From contig NZ_KB913031.1 of the NCBI RefSeq assembly GCF_000384155.1, positions 1,929,092-1,993,091 of the forward strand: a stretch of DNA of 64,000 nt, given 5' to 3'. A program made the position numbers and the translations under genes. This DNA comes from Methylophilus sp. 42. Its GTDB lineage: Bacteria > Pseudomonadota > Gammaproteobacteria > Burkholderiales > Methylophilaceae. Within the stretch, counting starts at the first letter, position 1, and each line of letters opens with the position of its first letter. Shown here one piece after another: positions 55,308 through 64,000 of this stretch. Below the pieces are notes generated by a model, which saw only the letters and a list, made by a program, of their open reading frames with translations, was not told the origin of the DNA and searched no databases.

Positions 55308-58300
55308 ATGCAGGTGCAATTTAACCAATGGCAGTCTATTAACTTACAAGACTTTTCTAATAGCTTTGGCGACATCACAGATTCAGTTAAAGACACTGAT
55401 AACACACTGACAAGCTTAGCATCCCAGTCAATTTACTTTTATGATGGTAGTAATAGCACAGGCTACGGAAGTTGGGGCAGCTATGATATTTCTGTAAAAG
55501 GAAGTAACTTTTTAGGTAGTTCGCCTAGAGCTACTTACGTAAAACTCACGGACTCTGGTGAAAAATATGAGTTCAACGGAAGCATCAATATATCGAACAC
55601 AGTCTGGGGTTACGTTATTAATGGCGGTACGTTTAGCTCGCTTACACATTCTGATGCTGCTGTAACTGACTATATTATCAAGGGCTCATTTACATACTCG
55701 CCCACATTTAATAACTCCATTAATGGCGGCACAATTACGTCCGCAACAGTTAATCCATCAAGTGGAAAGCTGACGCTAACTGGAACACTTAACATTGATT
55801 CCAACGAGGTAATTACCAGCGGAACAATTAGCTCAATCAGTTATACCTCTCCAGATGGCAAAAGCTTCAGTATCAGCAATGCACTGATTGATGCTGCAGA
55901 CCTGCAATCAATACTGCAAGGTGCCGGTTCCAGTACAGACTTCTCAACATTAAGCAGCTTCTTATTGAGTAGCTCATACTTAACAGGTAATGACACAATT
56001 ATAGGTGATAGCCAAAACAACACTCTTGATGGTGGCGCAGGCGTAGACAAACTCATCGGTGGCGCTGGTGATGATACCTACATCGTTGACCTCGTTCGTA
56101 CAGGCACAACCCCAGCTAACTTCAAGGTCGCTCTGCAAGATACCATCACTGAAGCCACCAATGCAGGCAGTGATACCGTGCAACTGCGCTTACTCAGTGG
56201 CACAGACTTCAGCACCATGGCCAATGCAACTACCCTCACCCTCGGCGCGAACCTCGAGAATCTGAATGCCTCAGACACAGGCTCTACCAAGCTCAACCTC
56301 ACAGGTAACGCACTCGCCAACACCCTCACAGGCAATGATGCTAACAATATCCTTGATGGCGGCGCTGGTGTAGATACTCTTATCGGTGGTCTCGGTGATG
56401 ATACCTATATGCTTGACCTCAAGGTCTCTGCTGGCAACATCGTGTTTGATGACTCTATCACAGAACTCGACGGCAATAACGAAGGGATCGATACCATCAA
56501 ACTACGTGGCACAGCTACGCTTGCCACAGCAGCAACTCTCACCCTAGACAATGACTGGGCTAACATTGAAATCCTTGATGCTTCTGCTACAGGCTCAACC
56601 AAGCTCAATCTCACAGGCAACAACCTGGGCAACACACTGATCGGCAATGCCGCCGCGAACATCCTGACCGGGGGTACTGGCGACGACACCCTTAACGGCG
56701 GCGCCGGAATCGATACTATGATCGGTGGGGCGGGCAATGATACATACATCGTCGATAACATCGCTGATATCGTGACCGAAGACTCTAACGAAGGCACTGA
56801 CCTGGTCAAAGCCAGCGTCAGTTACACGCTGGGCGCAAACATTGAGGACCTGGAACTGACTGGCGCCGCTGCCATCAATGGCACCGGTAATGGTTTAGAT
56901 AACGTCATCACAGGGAATGCTGGTAACAACGTTCTGGATGGCGGTGCAGGTGCTGACAGTATGGAAGGTGGCAAAGGTAACGATACCTATATCGTCGATG
57001 ATGAAGATGATGAAGTCATTGAAGCTGCAAACGGGGGTACTGACCTCGTTAAAGCAAGTGTCGATTATGAACTCACTGACTTTGTCGAAAACCTGACGCT
57101 TACCGGCAATGATCATATCAATGGCACTGGCAATGCGCTGGCAAATACCATCACTGGCAATGCCGGCAATAACATCCTCGATGGTGGCGATGGCGTAGAC
57201 AAACTCATCGGTGGGGCGGGTGATGATATCTACATCGTCGACCTCATTCAGACCGGTACCAATGCCGCTGCATACAGGGTCGCACTGCAAGACACCATCA
57301 CTGAAGCTGCCAATGCCGGCAATGACACCGTCAAGTTACGTGGTAACTTTGATCACATTAACGCAACCACTCTCACCTTGGGCGCTAACCTCGAGAACCT
57401 TGATGCTTCTGCAACAGGCTTAACCAAACTCAACCTCACTGGCAATGCACTCGCAAATACTCTCACAGGCAATGATGCAGATAACATCCTTGATGGCGGC
57501 GCTGGGGTAGATACCCTGCAGGGTGGCGAAGGTAATGACACCTACATTTTGGACCTCAAAGCCACAGCCGGAATTCTTTCGATTGAAGATGCAGTAGAAG
57601 AATTTAATGGCACAACTGATGGCATTGATACCATCAAGCTGCGTGGTTCAGCTACGCTTGCCACAGCAGCAACTCTCACCCTGGATAATGACTGGGCCAA
57701 CATCGAGATCCTTGATGCTTCTGCTACAGGCTCAACCAAGCTCAACCTCACAGGTAACAACCTGGGCAACACACTGATCGGTAATGCCGCCGCGAACATC
57801 CTGACCGGGGGTACTGGCGATGACACCCTTAACGGCGGCGCCGGAATCGATACTATGATCGGTGGGGCGGGCAATGATACATACATTGTCGATAACATCG
57901 CTGATATCGTGACCGAAGACTCTAATGAAGGCACAGACCTGGTCAAAGCCAGTGTCAGTTATACGCTGGGCGCAAACATTGAAGACCTGGAACTGACTGG
58001 CGCCGCTGCCATCAATGGCACCGGCAACGATGATGCAAACATCATTACAGGCAATGCAGGCAACAACATCCTCGATGGCAAAGGTGGCATTGACTCCTTA
58101 CGTGGTGGCAAAGGCAACGATACCTATATCGTCGATGATGAAGATGATGAAGTCATTGAAGCTGCAAATGAAGGCACTGACCTCGTTAAAGCCAGTGTCG
58201 ATTATGAACTCACTGACTTTGTCGAAAACCTGACGCTTACCGGCAATGATCATATCAATGGCACTGGCAATGCGCTGGCAAATATCATCACTGGCAATGC

Positions 58301-60233
58301 TGGCAATAACATCCTCGATGGTGGCGCTGGTGTAGACAAACTCATCGGCGGGAATGGTGATGACACCTACATCGTTGATCTCGTCCGCACAGGCACAACC
58401 CCAGCTAACTTCAAGGTCGCTCTGCAAGATACCATCACTGAAACCGCCAATGCAGGCAGTGATACCGTTCAACTGCGCTTACTCAGTGGCACTGACTACA
58501 GCACCATGGCGAATGCAACTACCCTCACCCTCGGTGCGAACCTTGAAAGATTCGATGCTTCTGGCACAGAATCTATCAAACTAAACCTCACTGGCAATGC
58601 ACTCGCAAATACTCTCACAGGCAATGATGCAGATAACATCCTTGATGGCGGCGCTGGGGTAGATACCCTGCAGGGTGGCGAAGGTAATGACACCTACATT
58701 TTGGACCTCAAAGCCACAGCCGGAATTCTTTCGATTGAAGATACAGTAGAAGAATTTAATGGCACAACTGATGGCATTGATACCATTAAACTACGTGGTA
58801 CAGCTCCCCTCTCCACAGCAGCAACTCTCACCCTGGATAATGACTGGGCTAACGTCGAGATCCTTGATGCTTCTGCTACAGGCTCAACTAAACTGAATCT
58901 CACTGGCAACAACCTGGGCAATACCCTGATCGGGAACGCTGCTGTCAACATTCTGACTGGCGGCACAGGCGACGACACCCTTAACGGTGGTGCTGGTGCT
59001 GACTCCATGATCGGCGGCGATGGTGATGATACTTACATCGTCGATAACATCGCTGATATCGTGACCGAAGACTTGAATGAGGGCACTGACCTCGTCAAAG
59101 CAAGCGTCAGTTATACACTGGGCGCAAACATTGAGAACCTGGAACTGACAGGCACCGCTGCGATCAATGGCACAGGCAATGGTTTAGATAACGTCATCAC
59201 AGGTAATGCTGGTAACAACATCCTCGATGGCGGCGCTGGTGCGGACACGCTCATCGGTGGCAAAGGCAACGATACTTATATCGTCGATGATGAAGATGAT
59301 GAAGTGATTGAAGCTGCAAATGAAGGCATTGACCTCGTTAAAGCAAGTGTCAGTTATACACTCTCAGACAACGTTGAGAACCTCACTCTGACTGATGGCT
59401 CAGCAAACGGTGGCACCGCCGCCCTGAATGGCACCGGTAATGCCCTCGCAAATACCATCACTGGCAATGCAGGCAATAATATCCTTGACGGTGGTGCTGG
59501 TGTAGACAAACTCATCGGTGGCAATGGCGATGATACCTACATCGTCGACCTCGTACGTACAGGTACGGCTCCTGCTAACTACAAAGTGGCACTGCAAGAC
59601 ACTATCACTGAAACCGCCGTCGCAGGCTCTGGTACTGACACGGTCATATTGCGTGGCTCCTTTACTGAACCAACCACCTTTACTACTCTCACCATCGGTG
59701 CCAATCTTGAGAACCTCGATGCCTCATTCACAGGTTCAACAAAGCTCAACCTCACAGGTAATGCTCTGAACAACACCCTGATGGGCAATGATGCTAACAA
59801 CATCCTCGATGGCGGCGCAGGTAACGACATCCTCATCGGAGGCAAAGGCAGTGATACGCTGAAAGGGGGGCTAGGCGCTGATGTTTTCAAGTGGGGTGCC
59901 GATGACTTAGGCCCTGCTGGAAATATCTCCAACAGTACAGATACGATCACTGACTTCTCAGTCACTCAAGGTGACCAACTGGATTTAAGAGATCTGCTCG
60001 TAGGCGAGACCGAAGGCAACATCTTCGACTACATTAGTGTAGAGGCTGCGGGCTCTTCAACTGTGCTACACATTAGTACAACTGGTCAGTTCACTGGCGG
60101 CAGCTATAACGCTGGTGAAGAGGATACTCGCATTATTTTATCCAATACCAATTTATTAATGGCAACTGGACAGAGCACATATGAGCTTGCAATTCAGCAT
60201 ATGATTACTAATCAATCACTATTGATTGATTAG
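55308..60233 (+). CDS. Giant RTX calcium-binding protein, type I secreted (1)
   Basis: A 1641-residue protein. Residues 1-226 are a Ser/Thr/Gly-rich beta domain with repeated 'GGTI-type' strands (INGGTITSATV, ITSGTISSISY). Residues ~227-1520 are hemolysin-type calcium repeats arranged as super-repeats of four modules, each about 80-110 residues with a [20 protein letters not shown] nonapeptide start. The last ~120 residues (FKWGADDLGPAGN, TDTITDFSVTQGDQLDLRDLLVG) are the C-terminal type I secretion domain of the VC_A0849 class. Calcium outside the cell would fold it; adhesion or an S-layer-like or biofilm role is possible, since no enzyme domain is seen. ATG 55308 is chosen over 55278 because ACAGGGA precedes it and the sister gene starts the same way. 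No T1SS genes lie in the window. Confidence 0.92.
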   Translation: MQVQFNQWQSINLQDFSNSFGDITDSVKDTDNTLTSLASQSIYFYDGSNSTGYGSWGSYDISVKGSNFLGSSPRATYVKLTDSGEKYEFNGSINISNTVWGYVINGGTFSSLTHSDAAVTDYIIKGSFTYSPTFNNSINGGTITSATVNPSSGKLTLTGTLNIDSNEVITSGTISSISYTSPDGKSFSISNALIDAADLQSILQGAGSSTDFSTLSSFLLSSSYLTGNDTIIGDSQNNTLDGGAGVDKLIGGAGDDTYIVDLVRTGTTPANFKVALQDTITEATNAGSDTVQLRLLSGTDFSTMANATTLTLGANLENLNASDTGSTKLNLTGNALANTLTGNDANNILDGGAGVDTLIGGLGDDTYMLDLKVSAGNIVFDDSITELDGNNEGIDTIKLRGTATLATAATLTLDNDWANIEILDASATGSTKLNLTGNNLGNTLIGNAAANILTGGTGDDTLNGGAGIDTMIGGAGNDTYIVDNIADIVTEDSNEGTDLVKASVSYTLGANIEDLELTGAAAINGTGNGLDNVITGNAGNNVLDGGAGADSMEGGKGNDTYIVDDEDDEVIEAANGGTDLVKASVDYELTDFVENLTLTGNDHINGTGNALANTITGNAGNNILDGGDGVDKLIGGAGDDIYIVDLIQTGTNAAAYRVALQDTITEAANAGNDTVKLRGNFDHINATTLTLGANLENLDASATGLTKLNLTGNALANTLTGNDADNILDGGAGVDTLQGGEGNDTYILDLKATAGILSIEDAVEEFNGTTDGIDTIKLRGSATLATAATLTLDNDWANIEILDASATGSTKLNLTGNNLGNTLIGNAAANILTGGTGDDTLNGGAGIDTMIGGAGNDTYIVDNIADIVTEDSNEGTDLVKASVSYTLGANIEDLELTGAAAINGTGNDDANIITGNAGNNILDGKGGIDSLRGGKGNDTYIVDDEDDEVIEAANEGTDLVKASVDYELTDFVENLTLTGNDHINGTGNALANIITGNAGNNILDGGAGVDKLIGGNGDDTYIVDLVRTGTTPANFKVALQDTITETANAGSDTVQLRLLSGTDYSTMANATTLTLGANLERFDASGTESIKLNLTGNALANTLTGNDADNILDGGAGVDTLQGGEGNDTYILDLKATAGILSIEDTVEEFNGTTDGIDTIKLRGTAPLSTAATLTLDNDWANVEILDASATGSTKLNLTGNNLGNTLIGNAAVNILTGGTGDDTLNGGAGADSMIGGDGDDTYIVDNIADIVTEDLNEGTDLVKASVSYTLGANIENLELTGTAAINGTGNGLDNVITGNAGNNILDGGAGADTLIGGKGNDTYIVDDEDDEVIEAANEGIDLVKASVSYTLSDNVENLTLTDGSANGGTAALNGTGNALANTITGNAGNNILDGGAGVDKLIGGNGDDTYIVDLVRTGTAPANYKVALQDTITETAVAGSGTDTVILRGSFTEPTTFTTLTIGANLENLDASFTGSTKLNLTGNALNNTLMGNDANNILDGGAGNDILIGGKGSDTLKGGLGADVFKWGADDLGPAGNISNSTDTITDFSVTQGDQLDLRDLLVGETEGNIFDYISVEAAGSSTVLHISTTGQFTGGSYNAGEEDTRIILSNTNLLMATGQSTYELAIQHMITNQSLLID
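56032..59840 (+). repeat. ~1.15-kb four-module super-repeat in RTX gene 1
   Basis: Module A (DLVRTGT..., start [11 protein letters not shown]) recurs at about 56032, 57184, 58321 and 59491, i.e. periods of 1152, 1137 and 1170 bp. Between them modules B (DLK..AG), C ([10 protein letters not shown]) and D (DDEDDEVIEA) follow in fixed order. Some copies are almost identical in DNA (for example 56560-56880 against 57680-58020), showing recent homogenisation. Confidence 0.88.
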
Positions 60234-60243
60234 TAATAAATTA

Positions 60244-60296
60244 GGCAATCTAGCTCAAAATCTATTACTACCTAAAGATTGATGAGCTAGATTGCC
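60244..60296. terminator. Long inverted repeat after RTX gene 1
   Basis: GGCAATCTAGCTCA (60244-60257) pairs perfectly with TGAGCTAGATTGCC (60283-60296) around a 25-nt loop. No T-tract follows, so it may end or stabilise the transcript. Confidence 0.55.
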
Positions 60297-60523
60297 AATC
60301 TTGTAGCATCTGGTATACAAGAAATAAAAACTATTATGTAAATCCAGAAATAAGTATGGCGACTGATTTCTGTTATCAATTGCATATTGATAGTGATGAG
60401 ATTATATGTCTATGTCGCTTAAAAATAATTTTGCTCTATCAAGAAATTCATAGTGTCGCAGCATGGTTCTTGTTAAATATATAAACCATATTTAACAACA
60501 ATAACTAACAGGGAAAAGAAAAA

Positions 60524-62701
60524 ATGAATATCCAGTATTCAGGATGGGAGTCCATACTACTCAGTAACTTTAGCAGTGCCCTATCAACAAATGCCCAAAC
60601 GCATTACACGTTATTTGCCGTGGTCGATATTGAATACATGGCTTTTAGCGATTGGCAGGCAACAAATACATACGCTTCTGGAACTGAATACAGTACGGGC
60701 TACCAATATACGCTTACGGGTAATCACTTTATCGATGACACCCCCCTGCTTACAATTAAAACAATATCGTTGACCTCACTATCCAGTAACGAGAACTTTA
60801 TACTTTCAAGTCCTGGCGTAACCGCAAACTACAATAATGGCTCTATTACTGGCGCCATTAATAAATTTGAATATACTAACTTTACTACTGGGGAGTCTTA
60901 TAGTATCTCGGGAAGCTTTGGGGTCAGCGCAGATGGGGCAGTACTTAAAGCGGGTACAATAACCTCTCTAATCTACTCATCTAATTCAGTCGACTCGTAT
61001 TCTATAAAAGGCAGCTTAACAACTAATTCAAACGGTGAGATTTCTGGCGGAACATTGAATGAAATCACATTCATAGACTCTTCAGAACATACCTTAAAGG
61101 CTAGTGGCTTTTCGATTAGCTGGACACAGTTCGTATCGTTAACTAGCGGACATTCATCTCTTTCAGATCTATTTTCCTATATTAACTCAGAGTCAAATCT
61201 AGCTGGCAATGATTACATTCAAGGTGGGGATGAAGCCGATAATTTATATAGCGGCGCGGGTAACGACACACTCGATGGCGGCGCTGGTGCGGACACGCTC
61301 ATCGGTGGCAAAGGCAACGATACTTATATCGTCGACGATGAAGATGATGAAATCATTGAGAACTTCAACGAAGGCACTGACCTCGTTAAAGCAAGTGTCA
61401 GTTATACCCTCTCAGATAACGTTGAGAACCTCACTCTGACTGATGGCTCAGCAAACGGTGGGACCGCAGCCATTAACGGAATTGGTAATGCGCTGGCAAA
61501 CACCATCACCGGCAATGCTGGCAATAACATCCTCGATGGTGGCGCTGGTGTAGACAAACTCATCGGCGGGAATGGTGATGACACCTACATCGTTGATCTC
61601 GTCCGCACAGGCACAACCCCAGCTAACTTCAAGGTCGCTCTGCAAGATACCATCACTGAAACCGCTCTCGCAGGCTCCGGAACTGACACAGTCATATTGC
61701 GTGGCACCTTTACTGAACCGACCACTTTCACTACCCTCACCTTAGGTGCAAACCTCGAGAATCTGAATGCCTCAGACACAGGCTTAACCAAACTCAACCT
61801 CACAGGCAATGTACTCGCCAACACTCTCACTGGCAATGATACTAATAACATCCTTGATGGCGGCGCTGGTGTAGATACTCTCATCGGTGGCCTTGGTGAT
61901 GATACTTATGTGATCGATATCAAGACCTCAGCCGGAAGTATTTTGATTGAAGACACAGTAACCGAACTCAATGGCACAACTGAAGGTATCGATACCGTTA
62001 AACTACGTGGCACCGCGACTCTAGCGACAGCTGCAACACTGACTCTGGATAATGACTGGGCTAACATCGAGATCCTTGACGCTTCAGCCACTGGATCAAC
62101 CAAACTCGACTTGACCGGCAACAACCTGGGCAACACTTTAATTGGGAATGCTGCAGCTAACATCCTGACCGGTGGTACTGGCGACGATATCCTTAACGGT
62201 GGTGCAGGCGCAGACACCATGATCGGTGGTGATGGCGATGATACTTACATCGTCGATAATATCGCTGATATCGTGACCGAAGACTCTAATGAAGGCACAG
62301 ACCTGGTCAAAGCCAGTGTCAGTTATACGCTCGGTGACAATGTAGAGAACCTGGAACTCACAGGCACTGCCGCCATCAATGGCACCGGCAATGATGATGC
62401 AAACATCATCACAGGCAATGCAGGCAACAACATCCTTGATGGCAAAGGTGGCATTGACACCCTCATCGGTGGCAAAGGCAACGATACCTATATCGTCGAC
62501 GATAAAGATGATGAAGTGATTGAAGCTGCAAATGAAGGCATTGACCTCGTTAAAGCCAGTGTCGATTATGAACTCACTGACTTTGTCGAAAACCTGACGC
62601 TTACCGGCAATGATCATATCAATGGCACTGGCAATGCGCGCTGGCAAATATCATCACCGGCAATGCTGGCAATAACATCCTCGATGGTGGCGCTGGTGTA
62701 G
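60524..62701 (+). CDS. Giant RTX protein, type I secreted (2), N-terminal uninterrupted part
   Basis: A sister of the gene at 55308-60233, spaced by 290 bp. The start has AGGGAAAAG 6 nt upstream. Residues 1-227 are the same kind of beta domain ([22 protein letters not shown]). RTX repeats begin about residue 228 with [14 protein letters not shown], then D, A, B, C, D modules almost identical in DNA to gene 1. The frame is lost at about 62637 by a 2-base insertion (GCGC where the parallel copies have GC) and stops at 62701. The same reading frame is resumed later and stays open to the window end, so the true gene very probably extends beyond 64000. Confidence 0.8.
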   Translation: MNIQYSGWESILLSNFSSALSTNAQTHYTLFAVVDIEYMAFSDWQATNTYASGTEYSTGYQYTLTGNHFIDDTPLLTIKTISLTSLSSNENFILSSPGVTANYNNGSITGAINKFEYTNFTTGESYSISGSFGVSADGAVLKAGTITSLIYSSNSVDSYSIKGSLTTNSNGEISGGTLNEITFIDSSEHTLKASGFSISWTQFVSLTSGHSSLSDLFSYINSESNLAGNDYIQGGDEADNLYSGAGNDTLDGGAGADTLIGGKGNDTYIVDDEDDEIIENFNEGTDLVKASVSYTLSDNVENLTLTDGSANGGTAAINGIGNALANTITGNAGNNILDGGAGVDKLIGGNGDDTYIVDLVRTGTTPANFKVALQDTITETALAGSGTDTVILRGTFTEPTTFTTLTLGANLENLNASDTGLTKLNLTGNVLANTLTGNDTNNILDGGAGVDTLIGGLGDDTYVIDIKTSAGSILIEDTVTELNGTTEGIDTVKLRGTATLATAATLTLDNDWANIEILDASATGSTKLDLTGNNLGNTLIGNAAANILTGGTGDDILNGGAGADTMIGGDGDDTYIVDNIADIVTEDSNEGTDLVKASVSYTLGDNVENLELTGTAAINGTGNDDANIITGNAGNNILDGKGGIDTLIGGKGNDTYIVDDKDDEVIEAANEGIDLVKASVDYELTDFVENLTLTGNDHINGTGNARWQISSPAMLAITSSMVALV

Positions 62702-64000
62702 ACAAACTCATCGGCGGGAATGGTGATGACACCTACATCGTTGATCTCGTCCGCACAGGCACAACCCCAGCTAACTTCAAGGTCGCTCCTGCAAGATACC
62801 ATCACTGAAACCGCTCTCGCAGGCTCCGGAACTGACACAGTCATATTGCGTGGCACCTTTTACTGAACCGACCACTTTCACTACCCTCACCTTAGGTGCA
62901 AACCTCGAGAATCTGAATGCCTCAGACACAGGCTTAACCAAACTCAACCTCACAGGCAATGCACTCGCCAACACTCTCACTGGCAATGGATACTAATTAA
63001 TCATCCTGAGCGGCCGCTGGTGGCTGAGATACTCTCATCGGTGGCCTTGGTGATGATACTTATGTGATCGATATCAAGACCTCAGCCGGAAGCATTTTGA
63101 TTGAAGACACAGTAACCGAACTCAATGGCACAACTGAAGGTATCGATACCGTTAAACTACGTGGCACCGCGGACTCTAGCGACAGCTGCAACACTGACTC
63201 TGGATAATGACTGGGCTAACATCGAGATCCTTGACGCTTCAGCCACTGGATCAACCAAACTCGACTTGACCGGCAACAACCTGGGCAACACTTTAATTGG
63301 GAATGCTGCAGCTAACATCCTGACCGGTGGTACTGGCGACGATATCCTTAACGGTGGTGCCGGGATCGATACCATGATCGGTGGTGAGGGTAATGATATC
63401 TATATCGTCGACAATATAGCCGACCAAGTCATTGAGAACGACAATGAAGGTATAGACTGGGTCAAGACAAGTGTCAGCTATACACTGAGCAACTATGTCG
63501 AGTTCCTTGAACTGACAGGAACTTCCGCCATTAATGGTACCGGTAACGATCTGAACAACTTCATCAAAGGTAATACAAGCAACAATATCCTTAATGGTGG
63601 TATTGGTGGCGATATCATGATCGGTGGCAAAGGCAACGATACCTATATCGTCGACGATGAAGATGATGAAGTGATTGAAGCTGCAAATGAAGGCATTGAC
63701 CTCGTTAAAGCAAGTGTCGATTATGAACTCACTGACTTTGTCGAAAACCTGACGCTTACCGGCAATGATCATATCAATGGCACTGGCAATGCGCTGGCAA
63801 ATACCATCACTGGCAATGCCGGCAACAACATACTCGACGGTGGCACTGGTGTAGATAAACTGATTGGCGGCAATGGCAACGATATCTACATCGTTGACCT
63901 CATTAAAACAGGCTCAACGTTAGCTAACTACAAGGTTGCGTTGCAAGATACCATTACTGAAACTGCGGCAGTTGACTCAGGGACTGACATTGTGAAGCTA
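62702..64000 (+). pseudogene. Frameshifted continuation of RTX gene 2, open at window end
   Basis: Modules A, B, C, D and A again continue, but against the intact copy at 61541-62690 this segment has extra bases at about 62637 (+2), 62787 (+1), 62860 (+1), 62990-63030 (+4, scrambled, includes a GCGGCCGC) and 63172 (+1). The sum is +9, so after 63172 the original frame is back and is open through 64000 (ending DSGTDIVKL). All differences are insertions and lie within 550 bp. This pattern is more like an assembly or consensus error in a long repeat than natural decay, but a real interrupted gene cannot be excluded. Confidence 0.7.

Noticed and set aside
56405-58008. Several minus-strand open frames over the RTX genes
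   Set aside because: They recur with each repeat and mirror the low stop density of the antisense of GGAGxD codons; no RBS or own signature.
55986-64000. Regular short repeats that could suggest a CRISPR array
   Set aside because: Repeats are in frame, encode glycine/aspartate nonapeptides and have no unique spacers of constant length.

Overview
The window looks like a chromosomal segment of a betaproteobacterium, most likely a Methylophilaceae-type methylotroph. This is inferred from gene content (Arg32-type EF-P with EarP, YhdP, a Nit/TldD pair, a betaproteobacterial AddAB-like pair, several EAL proteins, OprO/P-like porin) and is not proven by any marker gene. I see no rRNA, tRNA, CRISPR array, insertion sequence or prophage.

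Positions 1-16300 read as a sulfur-acquisition island. An orphan periplasmic sulfate-binding protein sits in an apparent operon with a degenerate EAL protein (47-1943, minus). Divergent from it is a three-gene operon (2355-6118, plus): an EpsC-type serine O-acetyltransferase, a family 2A encapsulin shell protein, and a cysteine desulfurase with a ~229-residue low-complexity N-terminal extension of the cargo-loading kind. This is an encapsulated cysteine desulfurase nanocompartment, closed by a perfect 12-bp terminator. The ~410 bp between the two operons is rich in structure: several inverted repeats, a Met-rich mini-ORF and an intrinsic terminator just before the acetyltransferase. A membrane-anchored TAXI-type protein, two paralogous membrane EAL phosphodiesterases, a DUF2325 protein and a second operon (DUF2292 - AlgE-like outer-membrane barrel - second sulfate-binding protein) follow, then an OprO/P-like porin.

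Positions 16400-36600 are mostly housekeeping: lysS, an OmpR-type two-component system, an ABC-F ATPase, YhdP, a nitrilase-family amidase, TldD, a FucP-like MFS transporter, a DUF2934 protein, a secreted trypsin-like protease with a small secreted neighbour, the earP-efp pair, a YceI protein behind a Fur-box-like palindrome, a DEDD exonuclease and a glycine-zipper/OmpA lipoprotein.

Positions 36600-47200 hold a small metal-handling operon (MerT-like, MerP-like, outer-membrane protein, His/Cys-rich secreted protein), GreB, a chemoreceptor with a repeated HAMP-like region, a 1026-residue LGFP-repeat protein carrying a C/H/N cysteine-peptidase-like core, and a GntR/UTRA regulator convergent with a PfkB kinase.

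Positions 47200-55200 carry the AddB-like/AddA-like helicase-nuclease pair, a nitroreductase, a 63-residue secreted peptide and a DedA protein. From 55300 to the end lie two very large, related RTX proteins built from a ~1.15-kb four-module super-repeat. The second is interrupted by a cluster of five insertions (62.6-63.2 kb) relative to its own repeat copies. Their sum is 9 nt, so the original frame is regained. The gene runs off the window end.
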